A stretch of 59,140 nt of DNA from CAYYNP01 sp964472545. GTDB taxonomy: Bacteria; Planctomycetota; Planctomycetia; Pirellulales; Thermoguttaceae. The stretch covers positions 1-59,140 of the forward strand of contig CAYYNP010000020.1 in assembly GCA_964472545.1 (NCBI GenBank). Direction: 5' to 3'. Below the pieces are notes generated by a model that saw only the letters and a list, made by a program, of their open reading frames with translations, ran no database searches and was not told the DNA's origin. Of the stretch, positions 39,653 to 47,401 are shown in pieces (the stretch's first letter is position 1; each line of letters starts with the position of its first letter). A program made the translations under genes and the position numbers.

Positions 39653-42292
39653 ATGACGAGACGATACCACGCTACGGCGTGCCTGCTGGCCGTTTGCTTG
39701 CTGGCGACGTCGGAAAGCCCGGCATCGACCGCTCAGGGAGCCGACGTGGCCGAGTCGGCCGGCGTCCGGCCGCGATTGACGACGCCCTGGAGTGAGAAAG
39801 TCTTGCCGGAACGGGCGCATCCGGAATACCCTCGCCCGCAGATGGTGCGGAAGCGATGGCAGAATCTCAACGGGCTGTGGGACTACGCCATCCGCCCGGC
39901 CGATGCGAAGCGGCCCGATCCGTTCGACGGGAAGACTCTGGAATCGTTCGACGGAGAGATCCTCGTGCCGTTCGCGGTCGAGTCGGCACTTTCCGGCGTG
40001 CAGAAGCGGGTGGGCAAGGAGAACCGGCTTTGGTATCGGCGTTCGGTACGGATTCCCGACGATTGGCAAGACGATCGCATCCTGCTGCATTTCGGGGCCG
40101 TCGATTGGGACACGACCGTGTGGGTCAACGGCCAACAAGCGGGACGTCACCGCGGCGGATACGATCCGTTCACGTTCGACGTGACCGAAGCCTTGAAGGA
40201 TCGGGCCGGCGAGCACGAGATCGTCGTCTCCGTTTGGGACCCGGCCGACGACGGCACCCAGCCGCGGGGCAAGCAGCGGAACGAACCTCGCGGCATTTGG
40301 TACACGCCGGTGACCGGCATCTGGCAGACGGTCTGGCTCGAGCCCGTTCCCGAGACGCACATTGCGGCCTTGAAGATCGTTCCCGACGTCGATGGGAAGA
40401 AGCTGTCGGTCTCGGTGAGTCGTTCCGGCGATGCAAACTTGAAGCTCAAAGTGGCCGCGCCGAAACTCCAGGCCGGCGCCGAAGGTCCCATCGGCCAGCC
40501 CGTGCAGCTTGCCCTGGACGGCTTCGAGCTTTGGTCGCCCGACGATCCGGTGCTCTACGACCTCATCGTAGAGGTTCTCGACAGCGACCGGACGGTCGAC
40601 CGTGTGGAGAGCTACTTCGCCATGCGGAAGATCGAGGTCCAGCCCGACCAGAATGGCATCCCGCGGATCCTGCTCAACGGCAAGGCCCTGTTCCAGTACG
40701 GGCCGTTGGATCAGGGCTGGTGGCCGGACGGGCTCTACACGGCCCCGACCGACGAGGCGCTGCTCTACGACCTGAAGATCACCAAACAGCTCGGCTTCAA
40801 CATGGTCCGCAAGCACGTGAAGGTCGAACCGCTTAGGTGGTATTGGCACTGCGACCGCATCGGGCTGCTCGTCTGGCAAGACATGCCCAACGGCGACGCC
40901 CACGCCCGTTGGCCCGTCGACGGGACCGAAATCGAACGCTCGGCGGAATCGAAGGCACAGTTCGAACGCGAGTTGAAGGCCCTGATCGACACGCATCGCA
41001 ACCATCCGTCGATTGTCGCCTGGGTACCGTTCAACGAGGCCTGGGGGCAATCGCGGACGGTGCACTGGACCGAGTGGATCAAGCGATGCGATCCCACGCG
41101 GCTGGTGATCTCGGCCAGCGGCGGCAACGATTTCGGCGTCGGCGACGTACACGATATCCACGACTATCCCGGTCCCGAGGCCCCGCCGGCAGAGGCCGTT
41201 CGGGCCGCCGTGTTGGGCGAGTTTGGCGGGCTGGGCCTGCCGCTGGCCGGCCATACGTGGCAAGACGAGAAGAACTGGGGCTATCGGAGTTTCGACTCGC
41301 GCGAGGCACTGCAAGAGGCCTATCTCGGCCTAATGGCACGGCTTCGGCCCTTGATCGAATCGCGGCTCAGCGCAGCGATCTACACGCAGACGACCGACGT
41401 CGAGATCGAGATCAACGGGCTGATGACCTACGACCGGCGGGTGTTGAAGTACGACGTGGAAACGCTGGCCGCGGCCCATCGCAAGCTCTACGCGCCGCTG
41501 CGAAAGCTCAACGACGCCGAACTCTCGCAGGCTTACACGATCGCCTATTGGCGATTTGAAGACGGACGGCCCGGCGAACTCGTGCCGCACGATCGCAGCC
41601 GGCGTGAGGGTATTGCCGCGGCCGACGTGACCGGGCATGGCAATCACGTTTATGCATTCTCCCAACGCAACGCTCCACGCCACAGCGACGACGTGCCCGC
41701 CGCGACCGTTCCCCGGCTCGGCCTTGCCAACAAGGGGTCGCTCGACGACACGGCCGAGATCGATGGCCCCACGCGCGACCTGTTCACCGATCCCGGCCGG
41801 TCGCGGACACACATGAACGCGGTCAGCACGTTTCCCTTGAATCAATGGACGATCGAACTGTCGGTCAAGCCGGCCGAACTCGGGCGGACGCAGACGCTGC
41901 TCGGCGAAGACGGCAAGCCGACCGACGGCCCACACGCCCCGCTGCAGCTTCAGATACGCAAGGACAATCGTATCGCCGTGGTGGCGATCGATTCTCGCGG
42001 CAGCGTACGAACCGTCGCCGGCCGCGAGCCGATGGCCGTGGGCAAGTGGGTGCACGTAGCGGCCGTTTGCGACGGAAAGACCCTCAAGCTGCTGTTGAAC
42101 TCAGGCGATGGCTATGAGGAACAAGCAGTGACCGATTTCGCCGGCCCGCTGAAGAGCAACGTCGGCACCTGGACCATCGGCCGCGGATTCTACGAGGGCA
42201 AGCTGGCCTTTGACGCCCGGGCGGCGATCGACGAGGTTCGCGTGAGTGCCGTCGCGCTGCCGGTCGAGCTGTTGTTGTGGTTCGGCGAGTGA
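39653..42292 (+). CDS. secreted glycoside hydrolase family 2 enzyme with LamG-like C-terminus
   Basis: 879 residues with signal peptide (MTRRYHATACLLAVCLLATS). A GH2 sugar-binding domain (NGLWDYAIRP, VWVNGQQAGRHRGGYDPFTF, GIWYTPVTGIWQTVWLEP) and an Ig-like domain are followed by the TIM barrel with acid/base Glu462 (FNEAWGQS) and nucleophile Glu523 (GEFGG). After about residue 640 a LamG/concanavalin-like domain (WTIELSVKPAELGRTQTLLG, KWVHVAAVCDGKTLKLLLNS, IDEVRVSAVALP) probably binds glycans. Likely a beta-galactosidase or related exo-enzyme; exact specificity not readable. Its own promoter lies at 39542-39569. The ribosome site is weak (AAGGA, about 12 bases before ATG). Confidence 0.9.
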   Translation: MTRRYHATACLLAVCLLATSESPASTAQGADVAESAGVRPRLTTPWSEKVLPERAHPEYPRPQMVRKRWQNLNGLWDYAIRPADAKRPDPFDGKTLESFDGEILVPFAVESALSGVQKRVGKENRLWYRRSVRIPDDWQDDRILLHFGAVDWDTTVWVNGQQAGRHRGGYDPFTFDVTEALKDRAGEHEIVVSVWDPADDGTQPRGKQRNEPRGIWYTPVTGIWQTVWLEPVPETHIAALKIVPDVDGKKLSVSVSRSGDANLKLKVAAPKLQAGAEGPIGQPVQLALDGFELWSPDDPVLYDLIVEVLDSDRTVDRVESYFAMRKIEVQPDQNGIPRILLNGKALFQYGPLDQGWWPDGLYTAPTDEALLYDLKITKQLGFNMVRKHVKVEPLRWYWHCDRIGLLVWQDMPNGDAHARWPVDGTEIERSAESKAQFERELKALIDTHRNHPSIVAWVPFNEAWGQSRTVHWTEWIKRCDPTRLVISASGGNDFGVGDVHDIHDYPGPEAPPAEAVRAAVLGEFGGLGLPLAGHTWQDEKNWGYRSFDSREALQEAYLGLMARLRPLIESRLSAAIYTQTTDVEIEINGLMTYDRRVLKYDVETLAAAHRKLYAPLRKLNDAELSQAYTIAYWRFEDGRPGELVPHDRSRREGIAAADVTGHGNHVYAFSQRNAPRHSDDVPAATVPRLGLANKGSLDDTAEIDGPTRDLFTDPGRSRTHMNAVSTFPLNQWTIELSVKPAELGRTQTLLGEDGKPTDGPHAPLQLQIRKDNRIAVVAIDSRGSVRTVAGREPMAVGKWVHVAAVCDGKTLKLLLNSGDGYEEQAVTDFAGPLKSNVGTWTIGRGFYEGKLAFDARAAIDEVRVSAVALPVELLLWFGE

Positions 42293-42335
42293 GATTCATG
42301 CGGTGGGCCTAAGCGGGCCGGACGGAGACGAAGCG

Positions 42336-43169
42336 GTGATTCGCAATACGTTTTTGCATCTGCCCGACGTCGGTCCCCAGCGCGAAGCGGCGCTCTGGGC
42401 GCGGGGGATCCTCGGCTGGGATCAGTTTGTGGCGGCCGTCGAGCGTGGCGACGTCGACGAGCCACTCTATCGCCGGACCGTTGGGCTGGTTCGCCAATCG
42501 GCCGAGGCGATCGACACGGGCGACGTCGACTTCTTCAAGTCGACCTTGTCTAGCCGAGAAGCGTGGCGGCTTTATCCGGAATTCATCGACCGGGCGTTGT
42601 TCATCGACATCGAGACCACGGGCCTTTCGCCCGACTACGACCAAGTGACCATGATCGGCACGCTGGCCGGCGGCGAGTTGGCGCTGTTTGTCGACGGGGT
42701 GAACCTGCACGCGTTTGAGGAGTACATCCGGCAGTTTCCGCTATTGGTGAGCTTCAACGGAAGCCAGTTCGACGTCCCCTTCCTGCGGCGCCATTTCCCC
42801 GAGGCCCGGCTCGATCAACTGCACATCGACCTGCGTTTCGTGCTGGCGTCGTTGGGCTATCGCGGTGGGCTGAAGGCGATCGAAAGACGGCTCGGCTTGC
42901 AGCGCGATCCGTCGATTCAGGAGACCGATGGGTACGAAGCGGTCCGGCTTTGGCACCAGTACTGCCGCGGAGATCGCGACGCGCTGGACAAACTGATCCT
43001 CTACAACCTCACCGACGTGATCAACCTGGTCGAACTGATGGAGATTGCGTTTGAACGTAAGAGCCGGGCGTTGCGGTTTCCCGGCCCGATTTCGGTGCCC
43101 AAGTACGGCGATTTGCCGGATCTGAACCAGGCATTGATCGGGGCATTGACGGCGATGATTCCCGCTTGA
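42336..43169 (+). CDS. RNase H-like (YprB/DnaQ-type) exonuclease
   Basis: 277 residues read from GTG at 42336, nine bases after GGAG; an alternative GTG lies at 42303. Exo I is FIDIETTGLSPD (DIETTG at 91-96), Exo II FNGSQFDVPFL and Exo III YNLTDVINLVEL, the three acidic motifs of the DEDD exonucleases; the whole fits the YprB RNase H-like domain (PF13482). An N-terminal part (HLPDVGPQREAALWARGI) resembles the SAM/HhH-like region often seen with it. Likely a cytoplasmic 3'-5' exonuclease in DNA repair or RNA turnover. It follows the GH2 gene by 43 bases, but is unrelated in function. Confidence 0.85.
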   Translation: MIRNTFLHLPDVGPQREAALWARGILGWDQFVAAVERGDVDEPLYRRTVGLVRQSAEAIDTGDVDFFKSTLSSREAWRLYPEFIDRALFIDIETTGLSPDYDQVTMIGTLAGGELALFVDGVNLHAFEEYIRQFPLLVSFNGSQFDVPFLRRHFPEARLDQLHIDLRFVLASLGYRGGLKAIERRLGLQRDPSIQETDGYEAVRLWHQYCRGDRDALDKLILYNLTDVINLVELMEIAFERKSRALRFPGPISVPKYGDLPDLNQALIGALTAMIPA

Positions 43170-43200
43170 TGCTGTTCTCTACTCAAACTATGAACGTGGA

Positions 43201-43288
43201 GTGGAAAATGGGGACTGGCTCCGAGCCGGCGCAGATGCCAAACCCGCGGAAGAACGCCGTCGGCTCGCTGCCTGTCCCCTTTTTCCAC
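43201..43288. repeat. palindromic repeat, copy 1 (before the sialidase-like gene)
   Basis: 28-base arms at 43201-43228 and 43261-43288 pair at 24 positions. The left arm begins GTGGAAAATGGGGACTGG, the right ends GTCCCCTTTTTCCAC. It ends 26 bases before the start at 43315. Copy 2 (58931-59018) is alike over more than 100 bases including the flank TGAACGT(G/C)GA. Confidence 0.85.
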
Positions 43289-43314
43289 GGCAACCGTGAG
43301 GAAGGAGTACGACG

Positions 43315-44475
43315 ATGAGACGAACGAAGACGGCATCCGTAGCGAGGCTGACCGTTGTGGCCCTTGCCGCCGTGGGTCTTGCTGACGGCCCGTGCTTTGC
43401 GGAAACGCCGGCGGAGCCAACGAGCGAGCCGGTCTTCGACGTGCAGGACTTGTTCGAGTCCGTGCGGATCCCCAACATCACCGTGGCCACCGACGGGACC
43501 GTCCTGGCCTTCGCCCGTAGCGGCCGGGTGCTGCGCCGAAGCCGGGACGGCGGCAAGACGTTCGGCCCCGTGCAGGAAGTGGGCAGCGACGCCGGCGGCA
43601 GTGCGATCGTCGACGAAACAACCGGCGACGTGATGGTCGTGCGTTCCCGCAGCGGCTATCTGTGGCGAAGCCGCGACCACGGAAAGACCTGGCGGCGCGA
43701 GGAGATCACGGTGCGGCCGAACCCGCTCGGGCACGGAGCGTTGGACGGCGTACCGGCACAAACGTCCTGCTCCGAGTCGGGCGTGACGCTGCGTTACGGC
43801 AAACAGAAGGGCCGGCTGTTGATGCCCGCCCGCGTGCAACCCCCCGAGGGCAACAACGGCCAAGAGTGGTGGCCGTACAACTACAACACGGCAATCTACA
43901 GCGACGACGGCGGCAAGACCTGGCAGACCAGCGCCCCGGTACAAAGCGGCACGGGCGAGGGGACGCTGGCCGAGCTGTCCACCGGCTCGATCTACTACAA
44001 CTCCCGCTCCCACATGTCGATCGATCATCGCCGGCGGATCGCGATGAGCCACGACGGCGGGCAGATGTTCGTCGACTGGCGGGTTTGCCGGGATCTTCGC
44101 GAGGTGGGCCAGCCGTTCTACTTCAAATACGGCACCAAGCCGAGCTACGGCTGCAACGCGGGGCTGGTGCGGCTACCGTTGGAAACGACCGGCGGCAAGG
44201 ACGTACTGTTGTTCAGCACCCCCGACATGCCCGGCGGCTCGCGGTTTCGGATGACGGTTTGGGCGAGCTTCGATCGGGGGGAAACCTGGCCGGTGAAGCG
44301 ATTGGTCTACGAAGGGCCCAGTGCCTATTCGTCGTTGGCCGCCGGGAAGGACGGAACCGCGTACCTGCTCTTCGAGCGAGGCAAGAAGAAGCTCTACGAG
44401 AGCGTGGCCGTCGCCCGATTCAACCTGGCGTGGCTGACCGAAGGGCAAGACTTGCAGGAGTTGCTCGGTGATTGA
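43315..44475 (+). CDS. secreted BNR-repeat sialidase-like protein
   Basis: 386 residues with signal peptide (to about residue 29, PCFAE). Asp-box motifs recur along the protein: SRDGGKTF, SRDHGKTW, SDDGGKTW and SFDRGETW, as in exo-alpha-sialidases (GH33) and related six-bladed propellers. Candidate active-site Arg and Tyr residues exist (AFARSGRVLRRS, KPSYGCNAGLVR) but I cannot prove a sialidase triad. AAGGAG sits seven bases before the ATG, and a palindromic repeat lies immediately upstream. The next two genes follow at 24 and 45 bases, so an operon of three is likely. Confidence 0.8.
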   Translation: MRRTKTASVARLTVVALAAVGLADGPCFAETPAEPTSEPVFDVQDLFESVRIPNITVATDGTVLAFARSGRVLRRSRDGGKTFGPVQEVGSDAGGSAIVDETTGDVMVVRSRSGYLWRSRDHGKTWRREEITVRPNPLGHGALDGVPAQTSCSESGVTLRYGKQKGRLLMPARVQPPEGNNGQEWWPYNYNTAIYSDDGGKTWQTSAPVQSGTGEGTLAELSTGSIYYNSRSHMSIDHRRRIAMSHDGGQMFVDWRVCRDLREVGQPFYFKYGTKPSYGCNAGLVRLPLETTGGKDVLLFSTPDMPGGSRFRMTVWASFDRGETWPVKRLVYEGPSAYSSLAAGKDGTAYLLFERGKKKLYESVAVARFNLAWLTEGQDLQELLGD

Positions 44476-44498
44476 CGCACCGACCGGAGGTTCACACC

Positions 44499-46448
44499 TT
44501 GAAGATCTTCACCACCCGACGCACGTTCGTTCAGGCTTCGCTGGCTTTCTTTCTCGGCGTCGGCAATGCCGTCGGCGGGTCGCTGCGGCGGCTGGTGCCG
44601 AATCGGCAGGAGCGCCAGGCCGCGGAGAAGGCACGCCAACAGGGCGCTGGCACCGTGGCTTTGAAAGGCCCCGAGACGGTCGAAGCCTACTCGCGGCAAA
44701 CGTGGACGCTCGTCTACACGGCCGACGCCGGCGGCATCAAGCCGGGCGGAGGGCTGCGGATCGGCCTGCGGCACTTGCAGAACTGGCACGCCGAGATGCC
44801 GCAAACTCGCGATCCGCACGGCGGCGGATATCTCTCGGCCGCGGCCGACGGTGGCGTGCCGGTCGACGTCTCCGTGCCCGGCGGTAAGCTCAACTCGCAG
44901 TATTTCGCCTGGCAGAATCTCGTACAGGCCACGGTCCGGTCGCCGGGATTGAAGCCGGGTGAGCAACTGCGCGTGACCTTCGGCGATCGCAGCCAGGGCG
45001 GACGCGGATGGCGCGTCCAACCGTTCGACGAATCGCACTACGGGTTCAAATGTTACGTGGACGTCACCGGCGACGGCGAGTTCCTGCCGATCGAGGAAAG
45101 CCCCACGATCGAGATTACGGCCGCGGCACCGACGAAGCTCACGGTCTTGGCGCCTTCCGACGCGGTTGCCGGCGAGGCCTGTTGGTGTCTGGTGCGGGCG
45201 GAAGATCGATTCGGCAACCCCGCCACGCAATATCGCGGCACTGTGCGGCTGAGTTCCACCGACCCGGCGGCAGATTTGCCCGAGGTGCTTTCTTTCACGG
45301 CGGAAGACCGCGGCGTGCGTCGTTTCGAGTCGATCGTCTTTGCCACGTTTGGCGATCACACGATCTCCGCCGCCGACGGCGAACTGACCGCCCGCAGCAA
45401 CCCGGTTTGCGTCGCCGGCAAGCCATCCGCACAACGCGTTTTCTGGGGCGATCTGCACACGCACACGCTACAATCCGACGGCCGGGGCACGGTCGAGCAG
45501 GCCTACGACTTCGCAAAACGCGTCGCCGGCCTCGACTTCGCCGCCGTCAGCGACCACGCTTTCGAGATCCTCGACGAGATGTGGGAGTTGAACAAACGTG
45601 TCACGGTGGAGTTCAACGAACCGGGCCGATTCGTCACTTTCAACGCGTTCGAATGGAGCGGCACCACGCCGGTCGGCGGCGACCACAACGTCTACTTCCT
45701 GGGCGACGACCCGCCGCTGCTGCGATCGCCGCTGATGTACCACCCGGACAATTACCAGATGGACCACCGCGGCCCGAAGGTCGACCACGTGACGAAGCTG
45801 TTTCGGCTGCTGCGCGAAACTTGCCGGCCGGGCACCGTCTTCTGCATCCCGCACTGGGGTGGGCGGCGAGGGAATCCGCAGTGGCACGACCCGCAGGTGC
45901 AGCGGCTGATCGAGATCTTCAGTGAACATCGCCGTAGCGAAGACTGGGCCGCCACGTTCCTGGCCGCCGGCCACCGCGTGGGGATCATGGCCGCCGGCGA
46001 CAACCACTCCGGCAACCCGGGCTACGGCTGCCTGAAGCCATCGCACGATTGGGACTCGCAAGAGATCGGCATGGCGCTGGTCGGCGTGTGGGCCGAGGAG
46101 TTGTCGCGGGAATCGATCTTTACCGCCCTTTACAATCGTCACGTTTACGCCACCAGCGGCGCGAGGATTCGGCTGAACTTCCGCGTCGATGGCCGGCCAA
46201 TGGGCAGCGAAATACGCGCCGAGAAGGCCCCGCAAATCGACGTCGAGGTGGCCGGCACGGCGCGGATCGAGCGGATCGAGATCAAACGCGACGGGCAAAT
46301 CGTCGGGACACAAACGCCGCTAGGCGAGTCGGCGAAGCTATCCTGGCGCGACGGGGACTTCGACGCGGACAAACCCTGCTTGTACTACGTCCGCATCGTC
46401 CAGACCGACGGCGAAGAGGCGATCTCCAGCCCGGTTTGGGTGAATTGA
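44499..46448 (+). CDS. secreted DUF3604/PHP-like metal-binding protein
   Basis: 649 residues from TTG at 44499, chosen because GGAGG sits eight bases upstream; an earlier TTG at 44472 has no ribosome site. A Tat-like signal (TTRRTFVQASLAFFLGVG) leads to a beta-sandwich half. From about residue 320 the PHP-type metal sites appear: FWGDLHTHTLQSDGRG, AVSDHAFEILDE, CIPHWGGRRGNPQWH and AAGDNHSGNPGYG, matching DUF3604. The C-terminal beta domain (PQIDVEVAGTARIERIEIKR) is typical. The family is thought to be a periplasmic metal-dependent hydrolase; its substrate is not known. It lies between a sialidase-like and a creatininase-type gene. Confidence 0.85.
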   Translation: MKIFTTRRTFVQASLAFFLGVGNAVGGSLRRLVPNRQERQAAEKARQQGAGTVALKGPETVEAYSRQTWTLVYTADAGGIKPGGGLRIGLRHLQNWHAEMPQTRDPHGGGYLSAAADGGVPVDVSVPGGKLNSQYFAWQNLVQATVRSPGLKPGEQLRVTFGDRSQGGRGWRVQPFDESHYGFKCYVDVTGDGEFLPIEESPTIEITAAAPTKLTVLAPSDAVAGEACWCLVRAEDRFGNPATQYRGTVRLSSTDPAADLPEVLSFTAEDRGVRRFESIVFATFGDHTISAADGELTARSNPVCVAGKPSAQRVFWGDLHTHTLQSDGRGTVEQAYDFAKRVAGLDFAAVSDHAFEILDEMWELNKRVTVEFNEPGRFVTFNAFEWSGTTPVGGDHNVYFLGDDPPLLRSPLMYHPDNYQMDHRGPKVDHVTKLFRLLRETCRPGTVFCIPHWGGRRGNPQWHDPQVQRLIEIFSEHRRSEDWAATFLAAGHRVGIMAAGDNHSGNPGYGCLKPSHDWDSQEIGMALVGVWAEELSRESIFTALYNRHVYATSGARIRLNFRVDGRPMGSEIRAEKAPQIDVEVAGTARIERIEIKRDGQIVGTQTPLGESAKLSWRDGDFDADKPCLYYVRIVQTDGEEAISSPVWVN

Positions 46449-46492
46449 CCGATGACAGCCGTGCTGCGACGGCGTGCAAGGAGACCGAGAAC

Positions 46493-47374
46493 ATGAAACG
46501 ACGTGAATTCCTGGGGACCAACCTGGCGGCCATGGCGGGCGGAGCTTTGGCGGCCGGCCGTGCAGACGCGGCCGACGCACCGGACGCCGCCCGCCTGGAC
46601 ACCCCCAGCCCGGACACGACCAGCCCGGACACGACCAGCCCGGACACGACCAGCCGGCTCTCTCCCGACGTGCAAATGCAGTTCATGCGGCCGGGGCAGC
46701 TCGAAGCCGCCGGACGCAAGTTTCCGGTCGTCTACGTGCCGTTCGGGCCGATCGAGTGGCACGGCGTTCACCTGCCGCTAGGCACCGACGCGATCAAGGC
46801 CCACGGGATCCTGGTCAAATGTGCCGAGAAGTTCGGCGGCGTGGTCTGTCCGCCGGTCTACTTCCACAACGGATTCCCGCTCGAGCACCTCGTGCCGCTG
46901 CTGACGGGCCTGTTTCAGCGCCTGAAGCGGACCGGGTATCGCGTGATCGTGGGCGTCTCCGGGCACAACGTCAAAGGGCAGATCGACATGATCGAGGAGG
47001 CGCTGAAGCCGGTGACCGCCGACGGCCAGGCGGCCGGGATCGGGCTCTGGGAGATCACACTCAGCCGGGGGCCGGAGTCGGGTACCGATCATGCGGCCAA
47101 GTGGGAGACCTCCGACATGATGTTCTTCTACCCCGATCAGGTCGACATGGGCGAGTTGGGCGACGGTCCGCTGAACCTCGACATGAAACCTCCCACCGGC
47201 ATCGGCGGCCTCGACCCGCGCAAACATGCCTCGGCCGCCGTGGGCCGCCGCAACGTGGAGTTGGCGGCCGACGCCATCGGGCGAAAGGCTCAGGAGCTAC
47301 TCGCCTCGCTGCCGAAGGATCGGCGGTCGTTCAACAGCAAGGGCGTGCGGCCGGGGAATTGGTGGATGATCTGA
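46493..47374 (+). CDS. Tat-exported creatininase-family amidohydrolase
   Basis: 293 residues. RREFLGTNLAAMAGGALAAG is a twin-arginine signal. A linker with three 15-base DNA repeats at 46607-46651 encodes SPDTT three times. The enzyme core has FGPIEWHGVHLPLGTDA (metal-binding Glu, His and Asp), GVSGHNVKGQ and a late EWETSDM-type segment (KWETSDMMFFYPDQ), as in creatininase/creatinine amidohydrolase-like enzymes that cleave cyclic or formamide C-N bonds. The true substrate is likely not creatinine. AAGGAG lies about nine bases before the ATG. Third gene of the unit starting at 43315; its stop lies in a shared terminator hairpin. Confidence 0.85.
   Translation: MKRREFLGTNLAAMAGGALAAGRADAADAPDAARLDTPSPDTTSPDTTSPDTTSRLSPDVQMQFMRPGQLEAAGRKFPVVYVPFGPIEWHGVHLPLGTDAIKAHGILVKCAEKFGGVVCPPVYFHNGFPLEHLVPLLTGLFQRLKRTGYRVIVGVSGHNVKGQIDMIEEALKPVTADGQAAGIGLWEITLSRGPESGTDHAAKWETSDMMFFYPDQVDMGELGDGPLNLDMKPPTGIGGLDPRKHASAAVGRRNVELAADAIGRKAQELLASLPKDRRSFNSKGVRPGNWWMI
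46607..46651 (+). repeat. three 15-bp tandem repeats inside the creatininase gene
   Basis: Unit AGCCCGGACACGACC repeated exactly three times encodes SPDTT copies in the signal-to-enzyme linker. In-frame slippage would change linker length. Confidence 0.9.
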
Positions 47375-47401
47375 TCCTGCGGCGTCGGTCGCCAGGATCA
47401 G
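47371..47401. terminator. bidirectional hairpin containing both stop codons
   Basis: CTGATCCTG (47371-47379) and CAGGATCAG (47393-47401) are perfect complements around a 13-base loop. The TGA of the plus gene (47372-47374) and the TGA of the minus gene (47398-47400) occupy symmetric positions. No T-run; it would serve both convergent genes. Confidence 0.7.
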
